Assembly (NCBI RefSeq): GCF_017355205.1
Contig: NZ_JADIJK010000019.1
Coordinates: 38,181-102,180 of the forward strand
Length of the DNA: 64,000 nt
Source of the DNA: Bacillus sp. SD088
Lineage (GTDB): Bacteria > Bacillota > Bacilli > Bacillales > Bacillaceae_C
Direction of reading: 5' to 3'
Shown here: piece after piece, positions 47,373 through 56,426 of the stretch
How positions within the stretch are numbered: position 1 is the stretch's first letter
Layout of the letters: each line of letters begins with the position of its first letter
The notes under the pieces: model-generated
The model's database searches: none
What the model was told of the DNA's origin: nothing
What the model saw: the letters and a program-made list of their open reading frames with translations, nothing else
Made by a program: the position numbers and the translations under genes

Positions 47373-48375
47373 TTCTCGCTAACTTTTCCCGATCTTTAAT
47401 TCCCGGTGGTTGTTCTAGCCAGTTGTGTGTAATCATAATATCTGCTCCGCTTTTAGCTAGCTTGGCGATTTCTAACGATAGTCGTTCATAATTCACCGCT
47501 AAATCACTTCGTTGGCTTGCCGCCGCGGCAGTCGCATAGTTACCTATCCCAGAAGAAGTGATTAGGGACATATGAAACATGATCAATTTATCAGAAAATG
47601 TTTGGGTGATCGAATCACCTACACCGACATCTGGTACCTGTGGCGCTTCGATATGATCTTTCAAAAGCGTATCCACAAAAATTTTAATATGTTTTTGTGA
47701 AATTTCTTTTCCGCGTAACATAAAATCCTGAACATCTTTTGATGGGGAAGTTTGGGCAAAAGCCAGGCATAACTTAACGCCCATCGAGTTTGTCAATATA
47801 TTCATATACAAATGAGAAATTTCAACCGCGTTTAATGGACGTTTTTCGCTAAAAGGGTTTAACCCACTTAAATACTTTTTACTGTCTACATAATCTGTCT
47901 GTTTTGGAACTTCAATATAAGGATGACGACCGTTTAACCCTTTTAAAAGAGCAATTTTGAGCGATTGATTATAAAGATGATTGGTCTCAGCTAAGCTTTG
48001 AGAAAAATAATGACAGATATCTTCCCGATAACTCATTGAAACAAAACCACTGTATGCTAACATACCCACTTTTGCCATATGATTCACATAGGTTAAACAA
48101 AACATGTCTGTAAAAAGCCATGGAGCGTTCATATTTACATCTTGTTCCGTAAATCCGATCGGAATGGCGTATTGTTCGTTTTCAAAAATAGACACTAATT
48201 GCTCCAGATGATTTCTTGAAATATCATAAGCATATTGAATGACCGTTTTGATATCAGGGTCCTCAATATTCTTAAGCATAAAACCTAAAATAGTCTCAGA
48301 CATGCTATCATTCATATAACCTGTCCAGAGGGAAGCGATTTCACTTGACGTTAGATGTATCTTTTTTTCGTTCAT
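47356..48375 (-). CDS. DUF3231-family protein, long form
   Basis: 339 residues made of two related four-helix halves: IASLWTGYMNDSMSETILGF, PWLFTDMFCLTYVNHMAKVG and SHLYMNILTNSMGVKLCLAF. DUF3231 proteins are found in spore-formers with a ferritin-like bundle fold, and their role is unknown. ATG 48375 (ggagggttc upstream) is chosen over ATG 48399, whose reading would contain the SD. The short relative is at 57869-58378. Confidence 0.85.
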   Translation of the reverse strand: MNEKKIHLTSSEIASLWTGYMNDSMSETILGFMLKNIEDPDIKTVIQYAYDISRNHLEQLVSIFENEQYAIPIGFTEQDVNMNAPWLFTDMFCLTYVNHMAKVGMLAYSGFVSMSYREDICHYFSQSLAETNHLYNQSLKIALLKGLNGRHPYIEVPKQTDYVDSKKYLSGLNPFSEKRPLNAVEISHLYMNILTNSMGVKLCLAFAQTSPSKDVQDFMLRGKEISQKHIKIFVDTLLKDHIEAPQVPDVGVGDSITQTFSDKLIMFHMSLITSSGIGNYATAAAASQRSDLAVNYERLSLEIAKLAKSGADIMITHNWLEQPPGIKDREKLARSKEKS

Positions 48376-48746
48376 TATGATAGAACCCTCCTCATTCATT
48401 TATGTAAGTTTATTGTGCCCAGTAGCTTTGAGATTAGCCACATACTATACAAGTGTTATTAGATTAAGCAGCTGTTGAATCCATTATGCAGTCTAGGACC
48501 AAAAATTTCTGAAATCGTTAATTAAGAGTATTCGGAGATTTAATGTAAAAAACTGTGTAGTTGGAGTGCATACGGCTCTTATTTAGCAAGGTTTCCACGC
48601 CAAAGCTAAGAAATGAATTGCAAATGGGATGATCCTTCATTAAGGAGCTACAACCAGTTTTTATGCAATTGACATTCTATCCATATATTACAGGTTAAAA
48701 TCTCTACTCCTTCCACGTATAATATACGTAAGGAGGGGAAACAGAA
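48376..48746. other. Divergent intergenic region with operator-like palindrome
   Basis: About 370 bases. acgtataatatacgt (48715-48729) is a perfect 15-bp palindrome overlapping a TATAAT -10 box just before the metallophosphoesterase. Its binding protein is unknown. Nothing else recognised. Confidence 0.5.
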
Positions 48747-49595
48747 TTGACTATTATATTAATATTAATATTCATAGCTTTAAGTCTTTTCTTATTTATA
48801 GGCAATAAGAATACCCGATCAGTTGTCATTAATTACATTGATATAGATTGTGAAAAAGGTTCAAAGAAAAGCGAAGAGCCATTAAGGATATTGCGTATTT
48901 CTGATATGCATCTTGAAAACATTTCAATATCACCAGAACAACTATATGAGAAACTCAAAATGCAGCCGATTGAATTAATCGCTTTAACCGGTGATTTTAT
49001 GGATAAAGAGCGGAGTATCCCAAAGCTTTTGCCATATTTGCAAGTTTTAAATAAACTAAAGCCTGTTTATGGAATCTATGCTGTATTTGGCAATCATGAT
49101 TATGTTTTGCGGAAAGATGATCTAAATCAATTAAAAAACGTGTTGGTAAATAATGGAATAAGAATTTTGCAAAATGAAAACGATAGGATTGATATAGATG
49201 GAGTTCCATTAAATATTATTGGTATTGATGATTTTAGTACTAAGAGAAGTAATTTAATGGAATCCTATAATGGCTTGGATAAAGGATATAATCTGATCAT
49301 TACGCATGATCCAAATGTTGTTTTATCAATGCATGACTACCATTTTGATTATTTGCTGTCCGGTCATTTTCATGGTGGCCAAATTCATTGGCCAAAGCCA
49401 TATCATCTGGTAAAAATGGGCAAACTGGTAAAGATGAATATGGTGAAAGGTTTACACAGTTATGAAGAAAAACGATTTTATATAAGCGAGGGGCTTGGAC
49501 AAACCGGCGTAAATATCAGGATAGGCAGCCGTCCGGAAATAACCGTTCATAATGTCCATTTGCCTCATTCAATAGATGTTATAAAAGCTGGATAA
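48747..49595 (+). CDS. ykoQ: Metallophosphoesterase, YkoQ-like
   Basis: 282 residues. An N-terminal membrane anchor (IILILIFIALSLFLFIG) is followed by a calcineurin-like phosphoesterase: LRISDMHLENIS, ALTGDFMDKERS, VFGNHDYV, LIITHDPN and GHFHGGQIHWP, with all metal ligands. TTG start with aaggagggg 8 bases upstream. YkoP- and YkoN-like genes follow within 2 kb, the same set as the B. subtilis ykoNPQ group, which supports the name. Confidence 0.8.
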   Translation: MTIILILIFIALSLFLFIGNKNTRSVVINYIDIDCEKGSKKSEEPLRILRISDMHLENISISPEQLYEKLKMQPIELIALTGDFMDKERSIPKLLPYLQVLNKLKPVYGIYAVFGNHDYVLRKDDLNQLKNVLVNNGIRILQNENDRIDIDGVPLNIIGIDDFSTKRSNLMESYNGLDKGYNLIITHDPNVVLSMHDYHFDYLLSGHFHGGQIHWPKPYHLVKMGKLVKMNMVKGLHSYEEKRFYISEGLGQTGVNIRIGSRPEITVHNVHLPHSIDVIKAG

Positions 49596-49746
49596 ATCGT
49601 ATCTCGGCTTTTACTGAGGTGTTTCGACATAGGAGCAGTCTATTAGAGGGAAAGGAGGGGGACCAATAAACTGCTAGGTTTATTCATTTTAAAATAGTAT
49701 CGGTGTCTTGAATCTTTCTTCTAAGAAGATTTTATTAGGTAAATTT
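49596..49746. other. Intergenic before tRNA-Gln
   Basis: 150 bases with an SD-like aaaggaggggg not followed by an ORF. Nothing else. Confidence 0.3.
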
Positions 49747-49820
49747 TGGCTGGACTAGCTGGATTCGAACCAACGATCACGGAGTCAAAGTCCGTTGCCT
49801 TACCGCTTGGCTATAGTCCA
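49747..49820 (-). tRNA. tRNA-Gln (TTG)
   Basis: The minus strand folds as a cloverleaf: acceptor TGGACTA/TAGTCCA, D-arm AGCCAAGCGGTAAGGC, anticodon stem ACGGA-CTTTGAC-TCCGT with anticodon TTG, T-arm GTTGG-TTCGAAT-CCAGC, discriminator G and encoded CCA. It stands alone, with no tRNA neighbours. Confidence 0.95.
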
Positions 49821-49847
49821 ACAAATCCCCTTTAAAGGGGAGAAGGA

Positions 49848-49970
49848 TTATTGATAACGATTTTGTTGATTTTGTTGCTTTGAACTTTGTTGTATTTGAG
49901 CTGTAGCTTGTGCTTGCTGAATTTGTTGTTAAGCCTGTTGAAGCTGCTGTTGAGCAGCTTCAACAGCCTG
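49848..49970 (-). pseudogene. Decayed Q-rich protein gene
   Basis: Minus strand reads AVEAAQQQLQQA, then a TAA replacing a CAA codon, then QQIQQAQATAQIQQSSKQQN to a stop at 49848. Related to the intact Q-rich protein at 36301-36582 (QQVQQAQATAQSQQ). The upstream half and SD are missing. Confidence 0.65.
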
Positions 49971-50251
49971 GTTTGTCTTACCTTACCACTGTTATTATGA
50001 TCACAACATTAAGGTTTATTCATACTAGTAGAAAAGGTTTTTTGACAGGGGTCTTGGTACCCTTATTGCCATTGAGAATTCCAATTCTACGCAATGAATT
50101 ATTGTCTATAGAACGCATACTGTTGGCATGTCCTAAATGTTCTGATACTTATTGTTGATATTGATTGCTCAATTTACCGATTATTTCTATATTAAATGGT
50201 CCCAGTTATTTGCTTATGGGGGGCCCATGAAAACCGAAAAAGTACAATCCT
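49971..50251. other. Gene-free stretch
   Basis: About 280 bases of mixed sequence, nothing recognised. Confidence 0.3.
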
Positions 50252-50863
50252 TTAATTAATTAGGTTACTTTCTAACGTTTTATTTTCATTTCCAACTATG
50301 GAAGCACTACTATATTTTTGAAAAAGCGTGTCTTTTGACATGAATAAATACATAGGTTCAGGAAGTCCTTGATTTAATTGGTTGTTAGTAGACAGAAAAT
50401 AAATCGGCAGGAGAGCCGTCTGCTTAAATTTTTTATAGGCAGGGCTTATTATGGAATGAGGTTCGAATCCCAATCTCTTACAACCTTTATAAAGTGTAGT
50501 AATCCCAATTAAACCTTTAATTTCATCCTTATGCTTACTCACTTGAACGTAATCAACGACAGCCGGGAGTGAATCCTTCACTCTGGAATAAACGATTTTA
50601 GCTTTTCTTAATTCATTTTTATAATGCATAATTTCAGATAATAATTTTGCATTTTGCAAATGAACTTTTACAAGGATGTCATTCTTACGGATCTCTGTCC
50701 CATCAGTTAAAACAATATTTTTGCCTTGATATCTGGTTAATCTCACTCGTATAATGGTTTCTTTGCCGCATTTCTTCTTAATATATTGTAATCGTGTGAA
50801 ATGGAAGTAGACTGGATCTATCATTTTCCATCCGGCAATGCAAAGTTGTCTGATTCTTTTCAT
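50252..50863 (-). CDS. ykoP: YkoP-like protein
   Basis: 203 residues: AGWKMIDPVYFHFTRLQYIK, IIRVRLTRYQGKNIVLTDGT, IRKNDILVKVHLQNAKLL, HKDEIKGLIGITTLYKGCKR and PEPMYLFMSKDTLF. The pattern matches B. subtilis YkoP throughout. Function is unknown; a polysaccharide-deacetylase-like family name is sometimes attached, without evidence here. ATG 50863 has aaggag upstream. Divergent from ykoN-like gene. Confidence 0.82.
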   Translation of the reverse strand: MKRIRQLCIAGWKMIDPVYFHFTRLQYIKKKCGKETIIRVRLTRYQGKNIVLTDGTEIRKNDILVKVHLQNAKLLSEIMHYKNELRKAKIVYSRVKDSLPAVVDYVQVSKHKDEIKGLIGITTLYKGCKRLGFEPHSIISPAYKKFKQTALLPIYFLSTNNQLNQGLPEPMYLFMSKDTLFQKYSSASIVGNENKTLESNLIN

Positions 50864-50999
50864 TCCAATTCTCCTTAGATAATGATTTATAGAAGCTATT
50901 TTATTTTGATTAAAAACGCTAACAAATATTATTGGAAAAAAAGGGGAGGAGGATAATATCACTTATATTTCGCAAACTAATCCGAAAGGGGGGGTTTCC

Positions 51000-52109
51000 A
51001 TGCACAAAATATTATTTTTACCATTTCTGCAAATTCCTTCAGGCCATCATCATGTTGCAGATAGTATAAAGTTACAATTAGAACAATTTAATGACGATTT
51101 TCATTGTGAAAAAATCGATATTTTATCATACGGTTACGGCAACATTGAAAATTTTATCTCCTCCATTTATTTGCAATGGATCCATAAGCTGCCAAAAATG
51201 TATAGCACAATTTATCAGCTAGCTGCAGTGAAGCATTCGAACCTAAATAAACGATTTCAAACCTATGAAATTTTGTTTATGAACGTATTTAGACATTTAT
51301 TACAAGACAAAAAACCAAATTTAGTTATTTGCACTCATGCTCTACCTTCTTACTTGGTTGCTCGCCTAAAAAAGTTGCAACTTTGGACAGGGATCATTAT
51401 TAATGTTTATACTGATTACTTTATTAATAACCTATGGGGAATCGAAGAAATTGATTATCACTTCGTACCGAGCAAGAGAATTAAGGACCAACTTGTAGTT
51501 CATGGAGTAAATCCAAGGAATATCTTTATCACTGGTATCCCAGTTCATCCACTGTTCAAACAAAAAAGTCAAACGCTAAAAAAAGAGCAGCAATTTTCAG
51601 CTCTGCTTAGTGGAGGAAATATGGGAGCAGGATCGATTTTCCAGTTACTTAACCGGTTAATGCCAGCAGGGAAGGTTTTATACAGAGTACTATGCGGAAA
51701 AAATGATAAGTTGCTTCAGCATATCAGAAACTTGAACCATCCCCTAATACAGCCGATTCCCTATATACATTCAAAAGAAGAGATGAATCGATTATATGAT
51801 TTAACTGATATAATCATTACAAAACCAGGTGGAGTAACAATTAGCGAAGGCTTGACCAAAAAAATCCCAATTATTATATATGATGTTTTACCTGGACAAG
51901 AAGAACAAAATTTAAACTTTTTAATAAACGAGGGTTTGGTTTATCATTTAGATAAGTGGAAGACACAAGAAAAAATTGAAGAAGAAATATTGACCGTATT
52001 ACAATCTAAGAAGCAAGAGATGATAAACAGGATTCATCATTATATGACGGAAATTGAACTGGAGGACCCAGTGCCTTTTATCACCAAGATTTTAGGAGGT
52101 AGGTTTTAA
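51000..52109 (+). CDS. ykoN: YkoN-like glycosyltransferase (MGDG-synthase fold)
   Basis: 369 residues. N-terminal half (KILFLPFLQIPSGHHHVADS; ICTHALPSYLVARLKKLQLW) is the MGDG-synthase-type acceptor domain; C-terminal GT28 domain shows SGGNMGAGSIFQLL and DIIITKPGGVTISEGLTKKI with the sugar-nucleotide-binding GG-x-T-x-x-E motif. Acceptor unknown, likely a diacylglycerol-type or spore-envelope lipid by family. SD aaagggggg. Confidence 0.87.
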   Translation: MHKILFLPFLQIPSGHHHVADSIKLQLEQFNDDFHCEKIDILSYGYGNIENFISSIYLQWIHKLPKMYSTIYQLAAVKHSNLNKRFQTYEILFMNVFRHLLQDKKPNLVICTHALPSYLVARLKKLQLWTGIIINVYTDYFINNLWGIEEIDYHFVPSKRIKDQLVVHGVNPRNIFITGIPVHPLFKQKSQTLKKEQQFSALLSGGNMGAGSIFQLLNRLMPAGKVLYRVLCGKNDKLLQHIRNLNHPLIQPIPYIHSKEEMNRLYDLTDIIITKPGGVTISEGLTKKIPIIIYDVLPGQEEQNLNFLINEGLVYHLDKWKTQEKIEEEILTVLQSKKQEMINRIHHYMTEIELEDPVPFITKILGGRF

Positions 52110-52286
52110 GAGCATCAGTTCTATCTTAAGGCGATAAAAAAGTCTCTTTGTGAAAGTGTGAAAGGCGTTGCATAAAAAATCCTCTTTTTCACCAGCCAAT
52201 TTGACCAATCAAATAACGCATTTTCCAATATTATATGTATTAAGGTCGGCCGGCTTTAATATATATATAGGAGGTGCGATGAGTAT
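52110..52286 (+). promoter_or_regulatory. Conserved leader of the coat-like gene
   Basis: The 130 bases before the gene (ttttcaccag, gaccaatcaa, atatgtattaaggtcgg, ccggctttaatata) recur in front of the decayed paralogue at 56130-56235. Such conservation suggests a shared sporulation promoter, possibly sigma-K/GerE dependent (inferred). Confidence 0.5.
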
Positions 52287-52484
52287 ATGTCTTATTATGA
52301 AGATGATTTTTTTGGTGGAGAAAGAGACAGACGGAGACGCGAAAGATTAGTCTGTAGGTGTAGAGAAGTACGGGATTGGGATGATTGTGACCGTGATCGA
52401 GACCGTGATCGGGACCGTGATCGTGATCGCGAGAGATTCATTTGTCGTTGTAGAGAACAACGCCGTCGACGTGATGATTGGTAG
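52287..52484 (+). CDS. Arg/Asp-rich, Cys-containing coat-like protein
   Basis: 65 residues: MSYYEDDFFGGERDRRRRER, two CRCRE motifs flanking an (RD)n tract made by an imperfect 6-base tandem repeat (about 52388-52432). Highly charged with paired Cys, like minor spore-coat proteins. ATG 52287 with taggaggtg. Paralogue pseudogene at 56239-56406 and N-terminal resemblance to 32385-32855. Confidence 0.65.
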   Translation: MSYYEDDFFGGERDRRRRERLVCRCREVRDWDDCDRDRDRDRDRDRDRERFICRCREQRRRRDDW

Positions 52485-52498
52485 GTAGCACCTCCCCT

Positions 52499-52530
52499 TA
52501 AGCCCCTTTCAAATGAGAGGGGCCTTTTCA
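52499..52530 (+). terminator. Terminator of the coat-like gene
   Basis: gcccctttc and gagaggggc arms, tail cttttc. Confidence 0.7.
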
Positions 52531-52639
52531 AGATGAAAAAACAGCCCTCACATTGTGGGGGCTATAACTAGTCGCTTTTCCATAAGAAAATAGTCAGGTA
52601 TTAATCAATCCTCTTCTTATAGACCTCTCAAATCATCCT

Positions 52640-53062
52640 TTACAATAAATCATTATTATAATTTGAATTGTTACTACCTGCTTGTTTTTGTTCGTTATTT
52701 GTCCCATTTTGTAAGTTAGTTGCCTGTTGAACACCTAGGTTATTTGTTTCGTTTTGTAAGTTAGTCGCCTGTTGAACACCTAGGTTACTTGTTCCGTTTT
52801 GTAAGTTAGTTGCCTGCTGAGCACCTTGGTTAATTGTCCCACTTTGTAAGTTAGTTGCTAATTGTTGAACACCTTGGTTATTTGTCATGTTTTTAAAGGA
52901 TTGCATTAATTGTTTGACTTGTGGATTATTCATTGCATTAGAAATGTTTTGTTGCCAACGTTGAAAAGATCCATTTTGGATGCCTCTTGTAACACCGTAT
53001 ATAGCCGCACCAGTTGCACCTACAGCAAGTAAAGAAGACATTATACCTCCACGTTTATTCAT
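52640..53062 (-). CDS. DUF3918-like protein with 15-residue tandem repeats
   Basis: 140 residues. The N-terminus MNKRGGIMSSLLAVGATGAA has one membrane segment (DUF3918/YrzQ-like); the C-terminal half has four copies of a 15-residue unit (consensus LGVQQATNLQNGTNN; 45-base repeats at about 52685-52880). Repeat number may vary between strains. ATG 53062 with aaaggtg. Confidence 0.65.
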   Translation of the reverse strand: MNKRGGIMSSLLAVGATGAAIYGVTRGIQNGSFQRWQQNISNAMNNPQVKQLMQSFKNMTNNQGVQQLATNLQSGTINQGAQQATNLQNGTSNLGVQQATNLQNETNNLGVQQATNLQNGTNNEQKQAGSNNSNYNNDLL

Positions 53063-53231
53063 CAGAATCACACCTTTGAATTATTTTAGTCCCCAAAAAA
53101 TGACCAACACTTATAGATTTTAATAAATTCATTAAAATTATACTGAAACAAATTTCCATTCTGAATGAGTACACTTTAAAAATTAGGATATGCTATTTAT
53201 GAAAAAGAGAAATCAGGAAAGGAGAATTAAA

Positions 53232-53378
53232 ATGAAAAATAAGAAATATTTTCTTGGGCTTCTATCAGCAATTTTTTCTTTTGGTTTATTATTTGGATGT
53301 AATGGTGTTGATGAAAATGAACCAGATCCAACAGAAGAGCCATCAGAGCAACAACAAGATAATAACAATAATGAGTAA
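53232..53378 (+). CDS. Small lipoprotein
   Basis: 48 residues: signal peptide KNKKYFLGLLSAIFSFGLLF ending in the lipobox LLFGC (lipidated Cys about 22), then an acidic tail rich in Glu/Pro/Gln/Asn. Anchored in the membrane outer face. SD aaggag precedes ATG 53232. No function inferred. Confidence 0.75.
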   Translation: MKNKKYFLGLLSAIFSFGLLFGCNGVDENEPDPTEEPSEQQQDNNNNE

Positions 53379-53456
53379 TAAAAGAACTGTATAAGAGCTG
53401 ATTACACCAAGAACCCCTTCATTTTTGAGGTGACCCCTAAAAGTTAGAGTTTTATA

Positions 53457-54300
53457 TTAAGCAGCTAATTGGCTGGTATGAATCCGATATTGAACAGGAC
53501 TCATGCCTGCCAATTTTTGCTTTATACGTTTGGTATTATAATACTTTATATAAGCTTCAATCTTCTTCTTTAAATCTTCGAACGAGCACAGTTCCTCACC
53601 ATAATACATTTCTTGTTTTAATAAACTGAAAAAGTTCTCCATTGGTGAATTATCTATACAATTACCTTTCCGTGACATACTCTGGAATATTTTGTTTTCC
53701 TTAAGTGCTTTTACCCATTTATTATGCTGATAATGCCATCCTTGGTCCGAATGAATCGTTGTTCTGTACTTAAAATCTTTTACGATTTCGAGAGCTTCCT
53801 CGAGTGGTTTAAGAACTAGTTCTAGGGTTGGACGTGTACTTATACCATATGAAAGAATTTCGCTATTAAACATATCCATGATTGGGTTCAGATATAGTTT
53901 TACACCGTCTAAACACTTGAATTCTGTTATATCAGTAGTTAACTTTTGATGACATACATTTGTGTGAAACGTCGATTAATACGGTTCTTCGCAATGGTCC
54001 CCACAGTCCCTTTGTAAGAACTATACTTACGTGATTTTCTTATGAACTTATCCCCTTTGAGGCCACGTTTTTTCATGATACGTTGAACCTTTTTGTGATT
54101 GATTTTATGTCCTCGGTTTTTCAATTCCAAGTGGATACGACGATAACCATAATTGCCATTGTTCTCCTCAAAGATAGAGAAAATACATGCTTCTAGTTCC
54201 TGATCGGGATTCTCCTTCTTTGTCATTTTTATATGATAATGATAAGAGGATTCTGGTATACCAACTACCCGCAGGACATCCTTTAATCGGAACGTTTCTT
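53457..54300 (-). pseudogene. Transposase OrfB (rve/DDE integrase) with frameshift
   Basis: Read in two registers: KDVLRVVGIPESSYHYHIKM, SIFEENNGNYGYRRIHLELK, RIMKKRGLKG, then after one missing A near 53955, HQKLTTDITEFKCLDGVKLY (first Asp), TIHSDQGWHYQ (second Asp) and NSPMENFFSLLKQE (Glu), ending at 53457. All DDE residues remain, but the single-base shift should abolish the protein unless it is an error or bypassed. Confidence 0.85.
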
Positions 54301-54846
54301 TGAGTTCGAATGATAACGCTGCTTGTGCTTTTCGAGATAGACGTCCGGATTCATCTGAAAAGCTCGTAACTTTTTTAAGTATTCTACCTCTAAACGAAGA
54401 AGCTCATTTTCTCGTTCCAATTGTTGTTCATATGTCATTTCTTTTTCAACTGAGTGCTTGTTCTTTCCGTTCTTAGCTTTATCAGACATAGGTGGCCGTC
54501 CTTTCAATCGATCCAGAGCTTCAGCACCACCAGCTAAAAATGTTTTCTTCCAGGCAATTATCATAGGAGGATTTGTTAGCCCAAATTGAAGGGCTGTTTC
54601 TGTTACTGAAGACCCTGTTCTTTTCATAAAGCTTAATACATCCAGCCTGAATTGAACAGAATAAGTTTTATTCTGTTTCTTCTTTATGATCCCTTCCGTT
54701 CCGAATTTCTCATAATTTTTTACCCAGTTAATAATCTGCTTATGCGACTTCACGCCATGTTTCTTAGCCAAACGTTGATATCCAAGTTTTCCTTCTTGAT
54801 ATTCTCGAACTACAATCATCTTAAATTCATCACTATATTTAGCCAT
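54283..54846 (-). CDS. Transposase OrfA (IS150-type)
   Basis: 187 residues with two HTH units (YSDEFKMIVVREYQEGKLGY; VQFRLDVLSFMKRTGSSVTE) and a C-terminal leucine-rich coil (EQQLERENELLRLEVEYLKK). Normally makes an OrfAB fusion by -1 frameshifting into OrfB. Confidence 0.87.
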   Translation of the reverse strand: MAKYSDEFKMIVVREYQEGKLGYQRLAKKHGVKSHKQIINWVKNYEKFGTEGIIKKKQNKTYSVQFRLDVLSFMKRTGSSVTETALQFGLTNPPMIIAWKKTFLAGGAEALDRLKGRPPMSDKAKNGKNKHSVEKEMTYEQQLERENELLRLEVEYLKKLRAFQMNPDVYLEKHKQRYHSNSKKRSD

Positions 54847-54895
54847 AAATAAACACCCCAAAAGGTAGATTTTCAACTCTAACTTTTGGGGTGCA

Positions 54896-55254
54896 TCACA
54901 TTTGCCGGGGTTTTTGTGCCCGCGCGCATGGGCAGATGAAAATAGTGGGTACAGTCAGGCCTTTGTTGTATTACCTTTGGAGTACAACCGAAACTGAGGC
55001 ATCGACGTAAACTAAGCAAGGATGTTATAGGAATATATCGCACGCCGACATTTTAACATATATTCAATTATCGTTTAATAATGTACTGTTAAAGTAAATT
55101 TTTTAAAGTTCATTCTCGGAATGAAAAAGTTACAATGTGTCATAATAATTCTGTGGGCATTAAGAGGGCGGAGCTCTCCAAAAAGGTCAATAAACTGACT
55201 TTTTTGGAGGCTCGCCTTTTTTTAAAAAGATAAGAAAGTATAAAGTTTTTCTTA
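54896..55254. other. Gene-free stretch with a large hairpin
   Basis: Apart from the hairpin at 55167-55220, nothing recognised. Confidence 0.35.
55167..55220 (+). terminator. Long terminator-like hairpin
   Basis: ggcggagctctccaaaaagg (from 55167) pairs with an opposing arm ending ggaggctcgcc (to 55215) followed by a run of T. Over 18 paired bases; could be an attenuator or terminator without an attached gene. Confidence 0.6.
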
Positions 55255-55420
55255 AATTGCTTCAAGGCTGGGCAGTTGTTGTCCAGCTCTAGGCGCCATC
55301 GGCTCGAGGCCAAATAACCTGAGCCAATGAAAGGCAAAGAACGCCTTTCTTTGTCTCAGAACATTTGCTTGTCGCCGATAGGCGGGCGCCTTACGCTTTT
55401 CTTGTAGATCCAATATAAAT
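55255..55420. repeat. Dispersed Bacillaceae repeat
   Basis: Contains ccagctctaggcgccatcgg, ctcgaggcc, aaggcaaagaacgcctttctt, cagaacatttgcttgtcg and gcgggcgccttacgctttt (pieces listed separately). This GC-rich, palindromic family is widespread between Bacillaceae genes (from memory). Pieces recur at about 33149 and 62010. Confidence 0.55.
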
Positions 55421-55492
55421 AGGGTGTTTCCCGTGGGGCGATTGTCAAGCCTCCTCCGCCTTGTGGACCCTCTCAAGCTATATTAATTGCTA

Positions 55493-55701
55493 TTAGGAGG
55501 GATCCTGAACTCGACAGTTGTGAAAAGCTGTTATCAGCCATTTTCTCTCCTTTTTCACCAGAACATTCGTACTGATTGAATCTCTATCTCCTGAATCTTG
55601 AACGGGATCAGGAAGTTTCGCTGCTGCCTCCCCATGAACAATGGCTACATCTGAGGTAACAAAACGAGGTTGTAACTCCTTTGTAGAAAAATAATCTTGT
55701 A
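55493..55701 (-). pseudogene. SgcJ/EcaC-type (SnoaL-like) C-terminal fragment
   Basis: Minus strand reads STKELQPRFVTSDVAIVHGE, AAAKLPD, DSISTNVLVKKERKWLITAF, HNCRVQDPS stop. This is the end of the SgcJ/EcaC family nuclear-transport-factor-like fold. The first half is missing. Confidence 0.65.
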
Positions 55702-55921
55702 AATGTTAAGAAGCTTCTCTTTTCTTATAATACTTAGTGTCGAAAAGCAGTGGAGAGAAAAGATTGATATGCACCTTTTAAGGTAGACAGATAAAAAAAT
55801 AGGATAACCTCTATTGGCGATAGTTTAATTTCAAGGGAATAGGTAGAAGCCCACCCTTAAGACAATGACGGGGTGTAGCATAGTATTGTTGATTAGCAAA
55901 TAAAAAGGAGCTGTTTCCGCA
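55702..55921. other. Gene-free stretch
   Basis: About 220 bases; a T/A-rich sequence with no recognised element apart from the SD aaaaaggag at 55902-55910 of the small ORF below. Confidence 0.3.
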
Positions 55922-56056
55922 TTGGAGAATAAGGATGGGTGTAAGAACTGTGAAGGCTACTTTTGGATAGGTGAACTTTCAGTGCTACCAAAAGATTGGT
56001 GTTGCTCAAGGGAAAAATATTGCCCGTTATGTTATCCTAAAATCACTTTATCTTGA
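55922..56056 (+). CDS. 44-residue cysteine-rich mini-protein
   Basis: TTG at 55922 after aaaaaggag (11-base spacing). The frame holds CKNC (residues 7-10), a CC pair (27-28) and CPLC (34-37), a spacing suitable for one zinc site or disulfides, plus aromatic residues between. No family recognised. The regular cysteine layout and SD argue for a real gene or a fragment of a zinc-ribbon-like protein. Confidence 0.45.
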   Translation: MENKDGCKNCEGYFWIGELSVLPKDWCCSREKYCPLCYPKITLS

Positions 56057-56238
56057 CTATGAAGTTTAAATCTTGCACGGGATCAATATGGATTAGTTCC
56101 ATTTGAAGTAATTATTAAAGAGTTAAGAAAAATCCTCATTTTCACAGATAGTCTGACCAATCAAGTAGAACATTTTTAAAGTTTATATGTATTAAGGTCG
56201 GTCGGCTTTAATATAATATATATAAGGCGCGGTGAGAT
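56057..56238 (+). promoter_or_regulatory. Leader of the decayed coat-like gene
   Basis: ttttcacag, gaccaatcaag and atatgtattaaggtcggtcg match the leader at 52180-52265 before the intact paralogue. The SD is degraded (aaggcgcggtgag). Confidence 0.5.
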
Positions 56239-56406
56239 ATGTGTAATTATGCTGACGATTTTTTAGATGGGGAAGAAAGGCGTGAAAGGCGAGACTGCGC
56301 AGGTTAATTTGCGAATGTCATGAAATGAGACATGGACATGAAAGAGAACAGCGAAGGCGCTTTGAATGCCATTGCCAGGAAGAACATCGTCAACATGATG
56401 ATTGAT
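56239..56406 (+). pseudogene. Frameshifted paralogue of the coat-like gene at 52287
   Basis: Begins MCNYADDFLDGEERRERRDC, then shifts; the other register reads RLICECHEMRHGHEREQRRR, FECHCQEEHRQHDD. It keeps the two C-x-C motifs. With its leader and terminator it is a whole duplicated unit that has decayed. Confidence 0.75.
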
Positions 56407-56426
56407 AGTTAGCACCTCCTTGTATT

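Larger units (their letters stand above)
53431..54895 (-). mobile_element. IS150-type (IS3 family) insertion sequence, disabled
   Basis: About 1465 bases bounded by tgacccctaaaagttagagtt (53431-53451) and the inverted aactctaacttttggggtgca (54875-54895). Two overlapping frames encode OrfA and OrfB. I see no clear 3-base target duplication (agg / tca), suggesting later rearrangement. Confidence 0.85.

Noticed and set aside
52295..52531. Minus-strand frame rich in Ser-Arg across the coat-like gene
   Set aside because: It is the antisense reading of the (RD)n tandem repeat; it has no SD and the + strand gene explains it.
52388..52880. Possible CRISPR array (tandem repeats at 52388 and 52685)
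   Set aside because: Units are contiguous coding repeats of 6 and 45 bases without spacers; no cas genes are present in the window.
55252..55476. Arg-rich minus-strand frame across the dispersed repeat
   Set aside because: Composition reflects the GC-rich palindromic repeat; no start site, no conservation expected.
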